Source: Streptomyces lincolnensis
GTDB lineage: Bacteria; Actinomycetota; Actinomycetes; Streptomycetales; Streptomycetaceae
DNA: 64,000 nucleotides
Reading direction: 5' to 3'
NCBI RefSeq assembly: GCF_001685355.1
Contig: NZ_CP016438.1
Location: 7,068,001 to 7,132,000 of the forward strand
Part shown: positions 37,343 to 48,854 of the stretch, piece by piece
Layout: the number at the start of each line of letters is the position of its first letter
Position numbering within the stretch: the stretch's first letter is position 1
Made by a program: the position numbers and the translations under genes
Notes under the pieces: model-generated
Told to the model about the DNA's origin: nothing
The model's database searches: none
Seen by the model: only the letters and a program-made list of their open reading frames with translations

Positions 37343-38947
37343 ATGACCGAAACCAGCGAGCTCGACGATCAGTTCCACGTCTTCGACACCACCCTGCGCG
37401 ACGGCGCCCAGCGGGAGGGCATCAACCTCACCGTCGCGGACAAGCTGGCCATCGCACGGCACCTGGACGACTTCGGCGTGGGCTTCATCGAGGGCGGCTG
37501 GCCCGGCGCCAACCCGCGGGACACCGAGTTCTTCGCCCGTGCCCGGCAGGAGATCGACTTCAAACACGCCCAGCTGGTCGCCTTCGGCGCCACCCGCCGG
37601 GCCGGCGCCAAGGCGTCCGAGGACCCGCAGGTCAAGGCACTCCTGGACGCCGGCGCCCCGGTGATCACCCTGGTCGCCAAGTCCCACGACCGGCACGTGG
37701 AACTCGCGCTGCGCACCACGCTGGAGGAGAACCTGGAGATGGTCCGCGACACCGTCTCCCACCTGACCGCGCAGGGCCGCCGCGTCTTCGTCGACTGCGA
37801 GCACTTCTTCGACGGCTACCGCGCCAACCCCGAGTACGCGAAGGCCGTCGTACGTACCGCCTCCGAGGCCGGCGCCTCCGTCGTCATCCTCTGCGACACC
37901 AACGGCGGCATGCTCCCCGCCCAGGTCCAGGCGGTCGTCGCCACCGTCCTCGCCGACACCGGCGCCCGGCTCGGCATCCACGCCCAGGACGACACCGGCT
38001 GCGCGGTGGCCAACACCCTGGCCGCCGTGGACGCGGGCGCCACCCACGTCCAGTGCACGGCCAACGGCTACGGCGAGCGGGTCGGCAACGCCAACCTCTT
38101 CCCGGTGGTCGCCGCCCTGGAGCTGAAGTACGGCAAGAAGGTCCTGCCCGACGGCAAGCTGCGCGAGATGACCCGCATCTCCCACGCCATCGCCGAGGTC
38201 GTCAACCTCACCCCGTCCACCCACCAGCCGTACGTGGGCGTCTCGGCCTTCGCCCACAAGGCGGGCCTGCACGCCTCGGCCATCAAGGTCGACCCGGACC
38301 TGTACCAGCACATCGACCCCGAGCAGGTCGGCAACACCATGCGGATGCTGGTCTCCGACATGGCGGGCCGCGCCTCCATCGAGCTCAAGGGCAAGGAGCT
38401 CGGAGTCGACCTCGGCGGCGACCGCGAACTGGTCGGCCGGGTGGTCGAGCGGGTGAAGGAGCGCGAGCTCAAGGGCTACACCTACGAGGCCGCGGACGCG
38501 AGCTTCGAGCTGCTGCTGAGGTCGGAGGTCGAGGGCCGCCCGCTGACGTACTTCCAGGTCGAGTCCTGGCGGGCGATCGTCGAGGACCGCCCCGACGGCA
38601 CCCACGCCAACGAGGCCACCGTCAAGCTCTTCGCCAAGGGCGAGCGCATCGTCGCCACGGCGGAGGGCAACGGCCCGGTCAACGCGCTGGACCGCGCGCT
38701 GCGGGTGGCCCTGGAGAAGATCTACCCCCAGCTCGCCAAGCTCGACCTCGTCGACTACAAGGTCCGCATCCTGGAGGGCGTCCACGGCACCCAGTCCACC
38801 ACCCGCGTCCTGATCTCCACCTCGGACGGGGCGGGGGAGTGGTCCACCGTGGGCGTCGCCGAGAACGTCATCGCGGCGTCCTGGCAGGCCCTGGAGGACG
38901 CCTACGCGTACGGGCTGTTGCGTGCCGGGGTGGCACCCGCGGAGTAG
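37343..38947 (+). CDS. cimA: Citramalate synthase
   Basis: A 534-residue enzyme of the isopropylmalate/citramalate synthase group that joins pyruvate and acetyl-CoA to (R)-citramalate, giving 2-oxobutyrate for isoleucine without threonine. The barrel domain shows the DTTLRDGAQREG start, GFIEGGWPGANPRD, and the metal/catalytic part HAQDDTGCAVANTLAAVDAG followed by NGYGERVGNANL. The C-terminal LeuA-type regulatory domain (about 400-530) binds an end product. Length and the REG/IEGGWPG variant fit the CimA type rather than LeuA. CAGGAG precedes the ATG. The upstream leader suggests attenuation by isoleucine. Confidence 0.92.
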   Translation: MTETSELDDQFHVFDTTLRDGAQREGINLTVADKLAIARHLDDFGVGFIEGGWPGANPRDTEFFARARQEIDFKHAQLVAFGATRRAGAKASEDPQVKALLDAGAPVITLVAKSHDRHVELALRTTLEENLEMVRDTVSHLTAQGRRVFVDCEHFFDGYRANPEYAKAVVRTASEAGASVVILCDTNGGMLPAQVQAVVATVLADTGARLGIHAQDDTGCAVANTLAAVDAGATHVQCTANGYGERVGNANLFPVVAALELKYGKKVLPDGKLREMTRISHAIAEVVNLTPSTHQPYVGVSAFAHKAGLHASAIKVDPDLYQHIDPEQVGNTMRMLVSDMAGRASIELKGKELGVDLGGDRELVGRVVERVKERELKGYTYEAADASFELLLRSEVEGRPLTYFQVESWRAIVEDRPDGTHANEATVKLFAKGERIVATAEGNGPVNALDRALRVALEKIYPQLAKLDLVDYKVRILEGVHGTQSTTRVLISTSDGAGEWSTVGVAENVIAASWQALEDAYAYGLLRAGVAPAE

Positions 38948-38990
38948 GGAGCGGGGCGACGGCGCGGTGAGAGGGCCGGCGGCCCCGCGG

Positions 38991-39680
38991 TCACAGGGCC
39001 GTGTCGCGAGGCCGCTGGCTCTGCTCACCGATCCGGTCCCGGCCGGACATCCGCTGATCCATGCGGAAGAGACCCGCGGGAGCCGGACGCTGGCCGCCGG
39101 CCCCGCCGGTCGTGGAACGGGTCAACTCCTCGACCCCCTCCGCCAGATAGCCGACCCAGGCCGCGCTCTCGTCCTCCATGATGCGCTGGGTGTCCCGCCG
39201 GAGCCGCTCGATCACCGCGAGCAGGGCCGTCTGCTCCTTGTCGCTGGGTGAGTCGGTGGCCCTCAGATAGAGCTGCGCCCAGTCCGACTGAGCCCTCTTC
39301 AGGACCTGCTGAAGGGCCAGTTCGGTGCGGATGTACCGGGTCCAGGACGCGGAGAAGCCGAAGATCCGGTCGAAGAGGACACAGCCCGCGCCGGCGGCCA
39401 GGAAGACGAAACCCCACTCCGGCCGCACGGCCGTCGGGGCGGCCGAGTGCACCAGCGGCGTGAGCGTGCCGACGATCCCCAGCAGCGCGGCCAGCGCGCG
39501 CAGCGAGCGCGACCAGCGGGAGGGCACCCGGCGCCGCTCCAGATACCAGCCGATCGCCGTGGTCACCTCGCCCTCGGCATGCCGGAACAGCTCCCACAGC
39601 AGGTCCGCCCGGCTCCGGGAGCGGTCCAGTTCGGTGAGCTCGGACACCACCATGTCCGCGGGTCTGCGCCTGTTGACCAT
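38991..39680 (-). CDS. SLATT-type two-helix membrane protein
   Basis: A 229-residue protein. A cytosolic start precedes two hydrophobic helices (about 60-80, LRALAALLGIVGTLTPLV; and 90-108, WGFVFLAAGAGCVLFDRIF), followed by a helical segment FSASWTRYIRTELALQQVLKRAQSDW and a Pro/Gly-rich tail. This pattern matches the SLATT family, predicted pore-forming effectors often found with nucleotide-sensing SMODS/SLOG genes. No such partner is adjacent here, so the role is unclear; it may be a housekeeping Streptomyces member. Convergent with cimA. Confidence 0.7.
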   Translation of the reverse strand: MVNRRRPADMVVSELTELDRSRSRADLLWELFRHAEGEVTTAIGWYLERRRVPSRWSRSLRALAALLGIVGTLTPLVHSAAPTAVRPEWGFVFLAAGAGCVLFDRIFGFSASWTRYIRTELALQQVLKRAQSDWAQLYLRATDSPSDKEQTALLAVIERLRRDTQRIMEDESAAWVGYLAEGVEELTRSTTGGAGGQRPAPAGLFRMDQRMSGRDRIGEQSQRPRDTAL

Positions 39681-39891
39681 GCCGCCCCTGCCCTTCTGCC
39701 GTCACGGGCCGGCCGTGCGGGCCACGGCGGCAACAACGCATCGTATGGGGCGCGAGGGCACTTGTTTCCAGGATGCCCAAATCCCGGCGTCGAGCAGCTC
39801 GTTGGTCTTGACGGTGTCCAGGGACACCAGTTCAGTGCATTCAGCCGTGCTCCAAGCCACCAGTGGACCATGAGAGCCGAAGGGACGTTCC

Positions 39892-42800
39892 ATGCGAAGA
39901 ACCGCCCTGTTAGCCTCCGCCACCCTGCTCGCCGCACTGATCCCGCTGACCACCGCGCAGGCGGCCCCCGACGACCCCGCCCCCACCCCCGTCGACCGCT
40001 TCGAGGGGGAGGTCCCCTTCGCGTCGCCGCCCGCCGAGGGCATCTTTACCTGGGGCGGTGACACCGACGACCCGCCGCGACTGGAACTCACCCCGCGGAC
40101 CGACGCCCCCGAGGGCTCCCACGTGCTCTCCGGCACCTACGACATCAGCGGCTACGGCGGTTTCACACACGACTTCGCCTTCGCCGAGCCCGCCCGCGAC
40201 TGGTCCGCCCGCAAGGGGATCCGCTTCTGGTGGGAAGGGCAGAACAACGGCAAGAAGGTGGCCTTCGAGCTGAAGGACGGCGGCGCCAACGGCGAGGCGT
40301 CCGAGCTGTGGACGACGTCGTTCACCGACGACTTCAGCGGCTGGAAGCAGATCGAGCTCCCCTTCGGCGACTTCGCGTACCGCACGGACTACCAGCCCGT
40401 CGGCGGCATCGACCACGTCCTCGGACTCACCGGGATGTGGGGGTACGCCGTCACCCTCCCCACGGGTGCCGAGGGCCGGTTCGCCATGGACGGCGTGGAG
40501 GTGTACGGCAGAGCCGACCAGTCCCTGCGGGCGAACGTCCTGACCGACGCCGCCGTGTACCCGGTGCGGGAGGGCGGCACGGCCGCCGTCGAGGTCACCG
40601 TCGCCACCACCGGTTCCGCTCCCCTCGACGAGCCGGTGACCGTCGCCTACGAGACGGCCGCGACCGGCACCGCGGAATCCGGCAAGGACTACACGCCGGT
40701 CTCCGGCACCCTCACCTTCCCCGCGGGCACGGCCTCCGGCGCCTCGCGGTCCGTCCGGGTCCCGACCCTGAAGGACAAGGGCGCCGAGGCCGCCGAGACG
40801 ATCCCGCTGAAGCTCACCGTCACCGGCGCCAAGCCCCCGGCCGAGCCCCCGCAGGTCGTCGTGGACGCGCACGGGCTGCCGTATCTCGACCCGCGGCTGC
40901 CGGTGAAGAAGCGCGTCGCCGATCTCCTGGGCCGGATGTCCCCGGCCGAGAAGGCCGGCCAGATGACGCAGGCCGAGCGCGCCGCCGTCGGCGCCGCTCC
41001 CGGCGACATCGCCGCGTACGACCTCGGCTCGCTGCTGTCCGGCGGCGGCTCCACACCCACGCCCAACACCCCCGAGGCCTGGGCGCGGATGATCGACGGC
41101 TTCCAACTCCGGGCACAGGCCACGCGGTTCCAGATCCCACTGATCTACGGCGTCGACGCGGTGCACGGCCACAACAACCTGGTCGGCGCGACGATCATGC
41201 CGCACAACATCGGACTCGGAGCCGCCCGCGATCCCCGACTGGCCCGGCGGACCGCCTCGGTGACCGCAGCCGAGGTCCGCGCGACCGGCATCCCGTGGGA
41301 CTTCGCCCCGTGCCTGTGCGTCACCCGCGACGACCGCTGGGGCCGCGCCTACGAGGCCTTCGGTGAGGACCCGGCCCTCGTCGACGCCATGGCGAGTGTC
41401 GTCCAGGGCTTCCAGGGCGCCCGCGACGGGCGGGACCTGAAGGACGACGACAAGGTCCTCGCCACCGCCAAGCACTTCGTCGGCGACGGCGGCACCGAGT
41501 TCGGCTCCTCCAGCACCGACGGGTACACCATCGACCAGGGCGTCACCAAGGTCACCCGGCAGGAGCTGGAGGCCGTCCACCTGGCACCGTACGAGACGGC
41601 CGTCGAGCGCGGTGTCGGGACCGTCATGCCCTCGTTCTCCTCGCTGGACATCGTCGGCGACGGACGGGGCCCGGTGAAGATGCACGCCCGCACCGACATG
41701 CTCACCGGTGTGCTGAAGGGCCGTATGGACTTCGACGGCTTCGTGATCAGCGACTGGGCGGCCATCGACCAACTGCCCGGCGACTACGCCTCCGACGTCC
41801 GTACGTCGGTCAACGCCGGACTCGACATGATCATGGTTCCGAACGCCTACCGGGACTTCCACAGCACCCTCGTCGCCGAGGTCGGGGCGGGCCGGATCGA
41901 CGAGCGGCGCGTCGACGACGCCGTCTCCCGCATCCTCACGCAGAAGTTCCGGCTCGGCCTCTTCGAGAAGCCGTACGCCGACACCGACGGCGCGGACCGG
42001 ATCGGTTCCGCCGCCCACCGGGCCGTGGCCCGCGAGGCGGCCGCGAAGTCGCAGGTGCTGCTGAAGAACGCGGGCGGTGTCCTGCCGCTGGGGAAGAACC
42101 AGAAGGTGTACGTCGCCGGGTCCAACGCCGACGACATCGGCAACCAGTCCGGCGGCTGGACCGTCACCTGGCAGGGCGCCTCCGGTGACATCACCCCCGG
42201 TACGACCGTCCTGGAGGCCATGCGCAAGAACTCCGGGCGGCTGACGTACTCCCAGGACGCCTCGGCCCCGACCGCCGGCCATGACGTCGGCGTGGTCGTC
42301 GTGGGGGAGACCCCGTACGCCGAGGGCCTCGGTGACGTCGGCAACGGCCACGACCTGGAGCTCTCCGCCGCCGACCAGGCAGCGGTCGACACGGTGTGCG
42401 CGGCCATGAAGTGCGCGGTGCTGATCGTCTCCGGGCGTCCCCAGCTCCTCGGCGACCGGCTCGGTGACATCGACGCGCTGGTCGCCTCCTGGCTCCCGGG
42501 CACGGAGGGCGACGGCGTGGCCGACGTCCTGTACGGCAAGCGGCCCTTCACCGGCCGGCTCCCGGTGACCTGGCCGAGGTCCGAGGCCCAGCTGCCGATC
42601 AACGTCGGCGACACGGCCTACGACCCGCAGTACCCGTACGGCTGGGGCCTGACGACCCTCGCCAAGGCCCCGGAGGGCGGCGCGGGAACCCTGGGGGCAC
42701 TCGCCGTCGCGGCCAGGGCGGCCGAGCGGACCGGGGCCGAGGAGGCGGGCCGGGCGATCGTCGGCAAGGCCCGGCTGATCGTCCAGCGGAAGGCCGGCGA

Positions 42801-42912
42801 CACCCTCACGCCCGCGGTCGCGAAACCCTTCGCCGACGCGGAGCACCTGCTCCTGACCGGACGGTACGGAAAGGCGGTGGACAGGCTGGCGGCGGCCTAC
42901 CGGGCGGCCTGA
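39892..42912 (+). CDS. Secreted family 3 glycoside hydrolase with accessory domains
   Basis: A 1006-residue exported enzyme. Signal peptide (1-24), then a CBM11/CIA30-like sandwich (about 35-205, ending MDGVEVYGRA), a Calx-beta-like domain (about 215-312) and the two GH3 domains (about 325-880). The GH3 part has the KHFVGDGGTEFGSS segment and the nucleophile Asp621 in FVISDWAAID. Its closest type is the exo-beta-glucanase group that releases glucose from beta-1,3/1,4-glucans, judged from these motifs. A C-terminal helical region of about 100 residues is of unknown role. No ABC sugar importer is adjacent. Confidence 0.92.
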   Translation: MRRTALLASATLLAALIPLTTAQAAPDDPAPTPVDRFEGEVPFASPPAEGIFTWGGDTDDPPRLELTPRTDAPEGSHVLSGTYDISGYGGFTHDFAFAEPARDWSARKGIRFWWEGQNNGKKVAFELKDGGANGEASELWTTSFTDDFSGWKQIELPFGDFAYRTDYQPVGGIDHVLGLTGMWGYAVTLPTGAEGRFAMDGVEVYGRADQSLRANVLTDAAVYPVREGGTAAVEVTVATTGSAPLDEPVTVAYETAATGTAESGKDYTPVSGTLTFPAGTASGASRSVRVPTLKDKGAEAAETIPLKLTVTGAKPPAEPPQVVVDAHGLPYLDPRLPVKKRVADLLGRMSPAEKAGQMTQAERAAVGAAPGDIAAYDLGSLLSGGGSTPTPNTPEAWARMIDGFQLRAQATRFQIPLIYGVDAVHGHNNLVGATIMPHNIGLGAARDPRLARRTASVTAAEVRATGIPWDFAPCLCVTRDDRWGRAYEAFGEDPALVDAMASVVQGFQGARDGRDLKDDDKVLATAKHFVGDGGTEFGSSSTDGYTIDQGVTKVTRQELEAVHLAPYETAVERGVGTVMPSFSSLDIVGDGRGPVKMHARTDMLTGVLKGRMDFDGFVISDWAAIDQLPGDYASDVRTSVNAGLDMIMVPNAYRDFHSTLVAEVGAGRIDERRVDDAVSRILTQKFRLGLFEKPYADTDGADRIGSAAHRAVAREAAAKSQVLLKNAGGVLPLGKNQKVYVAGSNADDIGNQSGGWTVTWQGASGDITPGTTVLEAMRKNSGRLTYSQDASAPTAGHDVGVVVVGETPYAEGLGDVGNGHDLELSAADQAAVDTVCAAMKCAVLIVSGRPQLLGDRLGDIDALVASWLPGTEGDGVADVLYGKRPFTGRLPVTWPRSEAQLPINVGDTAYDPQYPYGWGLTTLAKAPEGGAGTLGALAVAARAAERTGAEEAGRAIVGKARLIVQRKAGDTLTPAVAKPFADAEHLLLTGRYGKAVDRLAAAYRAA

Positions 42913-42966
42913 GATCCGACCGCTGCACACATGTCCGATTGTGCGTCTTTCGGGTAGGTTCGAGGT

Positions 42967-44325
42967 ATGAAGGCCGCGTTGTCGAACCGAGGCCCCGTCG
43001 CACTGCTGCTCGCCGCGGCGCTCGCCGTCCTGGCCGCTCTGACGGTCCTGACGGCGGGCGCCCCGCGCGCCTCCGCGGCCACCAGCCTGTCCGCCGTCGC
43101 CGAGGCCCTGCGCGAGAATCCCGTGTACGTCGACCCGGCCGCCTCCGCGCACCTGTCCGCGGCGGACGCGGACGCGCTGGCCGACCGGATCAAGGGCGCC
43201 GACAAGGCCCTGTTCGTCGCGGTCCTGCCGGCCGACTTCCCGACCGAGAACCTCCTGAAGAACCTGCGCACCGCCACCGGCGTGACCGGCCTGTACGCGG
43301 TCCGCGTGGGCGACCGCTTCGACGCGGCCGCCGACGCCACGGTCCTGCCCGGCACCGCCGTGCGGAACCTCGTCACCAGCGTCGAGGGCACCGGCAGCGC
43401 CCGGACCCAGCTGGACGACTTCACCGACCGGGCTCTGACCAACATGGGCGGCTCGGCGCCGTCGTCCTGGAGCTCCTCCGGCGACGGCGGCGGGGTCTCC
43501 ACCACCGCGCTGGTCACCGTCGGCGCGGTGCTCGTGGCCGGCGGCGGAGGCGCGTACGCCCTGGTCCGCCGCAACCGCCGGCGGCACGAGGAGGAGCAGC
43601 GGGCCGCGCTGGAGCAGCTGCGGGTCGTGGTCGACGAGGACATCACCGCGTTCGGCGAGGAGCTGGACCGCCTGGACTTCCATCCTGGGGAGGCGGGCGC
43701 CGACGACGCGATGCGCGCGGACTACGAGCGGGCGCTGGACACCTACGACCAGGCGAAGTCGCTGATGGGGGCGGCCCACAAACCGGAGGACGTGCGAGCC
43801 GTCACACAGGCACTGGAAGAGGGCCGCTTCGCCCTCACCCGGCTCGCCGCCCGTCGCGAGGGGCGCCCCCTGCCCGAGCGCCGCTCCCCCTGCTTCTTCG
43901 ACCCCCGCCACGGTCCGTCCGTCGCCGACGCCACCTGGACCCCGACCGGCGGCACCTCCCGCGAGGTCCCCGTCTGCGCCGCCGACCGCACCCGCCTCGC
44001 CGACGGCCGCGACCCCGTGATCCGCGAGGTCGACACCGTGTACGGCCGCCGTCCCTACTGGGAGGCCGGCCCCGCCTACGGCCCCTGGGCCGGCGGCTAC
44101 TTCGCCTCCGGCCTCCTGCCCGCCCTCCTCGTCGGCACCATGCTCGGCTCCCTCATGGCCACCCCCGCCTACGCCACCGACTACGGCTCCGGCTACGGCG
44201 ACTTCGGCGGCGGCCACGAGGGCGGCGACCTCTCGGGCGCGGACTTCAACACCGACGACTTCAGCGGCGGTTTCGGCGGCGGCGACTTCGGTGGCGGGGG
44301 AGACTTCGGCGGCGGCGGCTTCTGA
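42967..44325 (+). CDS. Membrane protein with TPM-like N-terminus and Gly-rich tail
   Basis: A 452-residue protein. A signal peptide (1-38) precedes an extracytoplasmic domain resembling the TPM fold (SAVAEALRENPVYVDPAA ... DADALADRI, 40-160). A single membrane helix (about 178-198) is followed by RRNRRR, a cytosolic helical part with coiled-coil character, a stretch with Cys in SPCFFDPRHGPS and CAADR, and a Gly/Asp/Phe-rich tail of about 60 residues ending DFGGGGF. Tail type is like that of YgcG/TPM membrane proteins. Function unknown. It follows the GH3 gene after 54 bases. Confidence 0.8.
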   Translation: MKAALSNRGPVALLLAAALAVLAALTVLTAGAPRASAATSLSAVAEALRENPVYVDPAASAHLSAADADALADRIKGADKALFVAVLPADFPTENLLKNLRTATGVTGLYAVRVGDRFDAAADATVLPGTAVRNLVTSVEGTGSARTQLDDFTDRALTNMGGSAPSSWSSSGDGGGVSTTALVTVGAVLVAGGGGAYALVRRNRRRHEEEQRAALEQLRVVVDEDITAFGEELDRLDFHPGEAGADDAMRADYERALDTYDQAKSLMGAAHKPEDVRAVTQALEEGRFALTRLAARREGRPLPERRSPCFFDPRHGPSVADATWTPTGGTSREVPVCAADRTRLADGRDPVIREVDTVYGRRPYWEAGPAYGPWAGGYFASGLLPALLVGTMLGSLMATPAYATDYGSGYGDFGGGHEGGDLSGADFNTDDFSGGFGGGDFGGGGDFGGGGF

Positions 44326-44703
44326 CACCGGCCCCGGCCTCCGGCCGGGCCGGTCGCTCCCACCCGCACCACCCGTGCGGCTTTCGCGGCCGGGTGCGGG
44401 TGGCCCTTGCGGGGGTTGAGCGCCGCCGGCGGCTGCGAGTGAGTACGTCTGATCGCTGGCCCAGGCCCTTTCAGCCCGCCCGTCGTCTGAGGCCGGGCTT
44501 CTTGCCGTCCCGATCACTTTCAGCCCGTCCGGCGTTTGAGGACGAGGCCCCTCAAGGGCCGATACGGGGGTCCAGGGGGCGGAGCCCCCTGAGGATGGGA
44601 CGGGTAGGGGCGGCGGGGGCGAAAACCCCGGCCCGGACAGCCCCACGGACCCGGCGCGCAACCCCCGCCGAGCCCGTGAGACACCGTACGAAAAGAGCCC
44701 GCG
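44326..44703. repeat. Intergenic region with dispersed repeats and hairpins
   Basis: No gene is supported here. Near the start are two terminator-like stems: an ACCGGCCC/GGGCCGGT pair within 44327-44354, then CCACCCGCACC with GGTGCGGGTGG. Further on are two copies of the dispersed repeat: CAGCCCGCCCGTCGTCTGAG at 44472-44491 (17 of 20 matches) and CAGCCCGTCCGGCGTTTGAG at 44521-44540, which is identical to the minus-strand copy at 12343-12362. A GGGGGTCCAGGGGGCGGAGCC-like tract, common beside this repeat, follows at about 44566. Confidence 0.6.
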
Positions 44704-45956
<1,253 letters not shown>

Positions 45957-45960
<4 letters not shown>

Positions 45961-47156
45961 GCCGACCATGATGCGGGAGTACGCCGACGATCCGCGCCCG
46001 CATTCCCGCGCGCCGACGCGTACGCCGCCCCACCCGCCACCACCAACGCCACGGCGACCAGCCCCGCGGCGGCCCACACCGGCGACCGGTAACCGCCCCC
46101 GGAGCCGATCACCGTGCCGCCGAGCCAGGGGCCGCAGGCGGCGCCGATGTTGAAGGCGGCCGTGGCGAAGGCGCCGGCGAGGGTGGGGGCGGTGGGGGCC
46201 GTGTGGAGGGCCCGCGAGATGAGGGTGGAGCCGACGGCGAAGGAGAGGGCGCCCTGGACGAGGACCAGCCCGAGGGCGAGCGGCGGGTGTTCGGCGCCCA
46301 GGGCGAGGGCGCACCAGCCGAGGCAGAGGACGGTGCCCCCGGCGCCGACGACCGTCCCGGGCCGCCGGTCGGCGAACCGCCCGCCGACCCGTACACCCGC
46401 GAACGCCCCGAGCCCGAACAGCGCGAGCACCACCGGCACCCGACTCGCCTCCAGCCCGGTGACGTTGGTGACCAGCGGGGCGAGATAGGTGAAGGTGCAG
46501 AAGGTCGCCCCGTTCACCAGCGCGCCCAGCAGCAGGACGGTGAGCAGCCGGGGCTCGCGCAGGGCCCGCAGTTCGGCGCGCAGAGCGGGGGCCGGCCGTA
46601 CGGACTCGGCGGTACCGGCCGGCACGGCCCGGGCCACCGCCACCACGGCTGGCAACGACAAGGCGGTCACCGCCCAGAACGCCGAACGCCACCCCCAGAG
46701 GTGGCCCAGCAGCGCCCCGGCGGGCACCCCCACCACGCAGGCGAGGGTCACCCCGCCCAGCAGCACCGACGTGGCCCGCCCCTTGGCGTCCGCCGGCACC
46801 ATCGCCGCGGCCGTCACCAGCGCGACGGCCAGGAACCCGGCGTTGGCGAGCGCCCCCACCACCCGGGTGGCGAGCAGCACCCCGAAACTGTCGGTCAGCG
46901 CACCGACGACGTGCACGCCCATGAAGGCGAGCAGGAATCCCAGCAGCGCACCCCGCCGCGACCAGCGCCGGGCGAGCCCGGCCATCAGGGGTGCCCCGAC
47001 GACCATCCCCGCGGCGAAGGCCGAGGTGAGCGCCCCCGCGGCGGGGACGGAGACGTGCAGATCCCGGGCGATGTCCGGTACCAGACCGGACAGCATGAAC
47101 TCGGACGTGCCCTGGGCGAACACGGCGACGCCCAGCAGGAACAAAGCGAACGGCAT
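45957..47156 (-). CDS. Cmx/CmrA-type MFS efflux transporter
   Basis: A 399-residue, 12-helix major facilitator. The N-terminus (FALFLLGVAVFAQGTSEFML, then SGLVPDIARDLHVSVPAAG) matches the chloramphenicol/arabinose efflux group (Cmx, CmlR) as I recall it. A motif-A-like loop LMAGLARRWSRRG follows helix 2, and GVPAGALLGHLWGW lies near helix 5. Start at 47156 (GGAG upstream) is preferred over 47198. Likely proton-driven export of a small drug; chloramphenicol is a guess from family. It is followed by a decayed gene with which it overlaps by four bases. Confidence 0.88.
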
Positions 47157-47312
47157 GAGGAAACTCCGCAACCCGAAGTCGTAGAAGAAGACACACACGA
47201 CACGCGGAACCGGCCGTCCGGCAGCGGTGAGCGACGAGGGCGCGACGACTTCGGGGGTGCGCGACGCACCACCCGGAGAAGGAGGAAGGGACTCAGCCCG
47301 GCATCACGACCA

Positions 47313-47332
47313 GCCACCGGAGAACCGGTGGC
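47313..47332 (-). terminator. Terminator of the GT87-like gene
   Basis: GCCACCGG (47313-47320) and CCGGTGGC (47325-47332) form a perfect stem with an AGAA loop, 39 bases beyond the stop at 47371 on the minus strand. The remaining bases between 47157 and 47370 show no gene. Confidence 0.6.
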
Positions 47333-47370
47333 CGGAGTCTGGACGCCTCGGGACTGGACACGCGGGCAGG

Positions 47371-48684
47371 CTACCCGTGGCCGGTCGGCGGGGCGACCGA
47401 ATAAACCGAACGGACGGGGTCCGCGTGGTCGGCGCGGGAGGGCCCGGTGGGGGACGACGTGGGGGACGACGGCAGCCGGAACCAGGCCGCGAGGACCAGG
47501 GGGAGGACGAGGTAGCCGAACCGGGTGGCCGGGATCAGGCAGATGGCGATGCCCAGGCCGACGGCCAGCCGGTCCGCCGCGGCCCGGACGGTACCGGGCG
47601 GGCGTATCAGGAGCGAGACGGCCACCCCGAGCGCGGCGGTCGCGAGCGCTGCCGTGGCGAGGGTGGAGCCGCCGGGGACATGGGCGGCCAGCAGGTGGCC
47701 CGGCAGGGGGCTGGCGGCCGGGGAGCGCACACCGCCCTCGCCGAGGGGGAAGAGGACGACGTGCTCGACGAAGGCGTGCGGGTCGGCGAGGGCGACGGGT
47801 ATGACCGCCAGCGCGCTCACCGACAGGGCGGTGGCGGCCGCGCGCAGAGTCGTCCGGCGGCCCGCCGTGACCGCGAGCAGGACCAGACCGACCGGCAGCA
47901 GCGGCCACGCCGTCCACTTCAGCGCGGCCGCGGCCCCCATGGCCACACCGGCCGCCACACCGGAGCCGCCCCGGCCGGCCAGCGCCAGGCCCAGGCACAT
48001 CAGCCCGACCACCGGCAGGTCCACCCCGCCGACGGCCAGCGGGAGTGCGACCGCGGGGAACCCGGAGAGCAGCGCCACCGTGCTCACGGGGCCCGCCGCC
48101 GACGCCTTGAGGGCCGCTCCGGCGGGCCGCCGGGCGGCGAAGAACATGCAGACCAGGAAAGCGAGGCCGAACCACACCCGCGCGTCGGTGAGCGGACCGG
48201 CGCCGAACAGCGCGCGGGGTACGCCGAAGAGCGCCATGCCGGGCAGATACGGGTTGTACTCCACGGTCCGTGCCGGATCCGGCAGGTACGGGCTGCCGGA
48301 GTCCAGCAGCAGAGCGCCGGAACGCTCGACGACACCGACCTCGGACTGGGCGTCGCCCGACGCCACGAGCACCGCCAGCGGTACGAGGACCGCCCCGGCG
48401 AGCGCGGCGAGCGCCCCGCTCCGGTTCCAGGAACGCGCGTCCCGCAGGGTGAGCACGGCCGCCGTGGCGTACCCGGCGGCCGCGCAGGTGCCCCACACCC
48501 GGTGCGGACCGAGCGCCGTCGTCGTCGCCAGCACCAGGGCGAACCCCGCGCACGCCGCCCAGTAGGCCCAGGCCCAGCGGGCCGCCCTACCGGAAGGCGC
48601 GGGCCGCCCGAGGTGTCCCACCCCCGTGAGGACACCTCGGGCAGTGCGCGAGGGCCGTGCGGAGGCCCTCCGGGTCATCGTCAT
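47371..48684 (-). CDS. Multi-pass membrane protein, GT87-like (DUF2029)
   Basis: A 437-residue integral membrane protein with about 10-12 hydrophobic helices. The segment YLPDPARTVEYNPYLPGMALFGVPRALFG, in particular NPYLPGMALFG, resembles the mannosyltransferase-like GT87/DUF2029 family, which use polyprenyl-phosphate sugars. The usual acidic motif near the first loop is hard to place here, so the transferase call is tentative. ATG at 48684 has AGAGG upstream. A Pro/Ser-rich cytosolic or external tail ends the protein. It is divergent from the nSTAND gene. Confidence 0.75.
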   Translation of the reverse strand: MTMTRRASARPSRTARGVLTGVGHLGRPAPSGRAARWAWAYWAACAGFALVLATTTALGPHRVWGTCAAAGYATAAVLTLRDARSWNRSGALAALAGAVLVPLAVLVASGDAQSEVGVVERSGALLLDSGSPYLPDPARTVEYNPYLPGMALFGVPRALFGAGPLTDARVWFGLAFLVCMFFAARRPAGAALKASAAGPVSTVALLSGFPAVALPLAVGGVDLPVVGLMCLGLALAGRGGSGVAAGVAMGAAAALKWTAWPLLPVGLVLLAVTAGRRTTLRAAATALSVSALAVIPVALADPHAFVEHVVLFPLGEGGVRSPAASPLPGHLLAAHVPGGSTLATAALATAALGVAVSLLIRPPGTVRAAADRLAVGLGIAICLIPATRFGYLVLPLVLAAWFRLPSSPTSSPTGPSRADHADPVRSVYSVAPPTGHG

Positions 48685-48854
48685 GTCGCCTCTCACGAGC
48701 GTCGTCCAAGTCGTCGGAAGGGACCGCACGGATGCGGCGCGGTCCCTGCAACGAGGCCCGCGACAACGAGTTCAGCGGCCGGCGCGTTGTTCAGCAGCCA
48801 CCGCACGCCACTGAGAACAAAACGAAAACGCCTGGTCGTCGGCGGTCGGACGCC

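Noticed and set aside
39910..44661. A 1583-codon open frame on the minus strand opposite the GH3 and TPM-like genes
   Set aside because: It is antisense to two clear genes, has Gly/Val/Arg-biased composition and no domain motifs. It is a by-product of high third-position GC.
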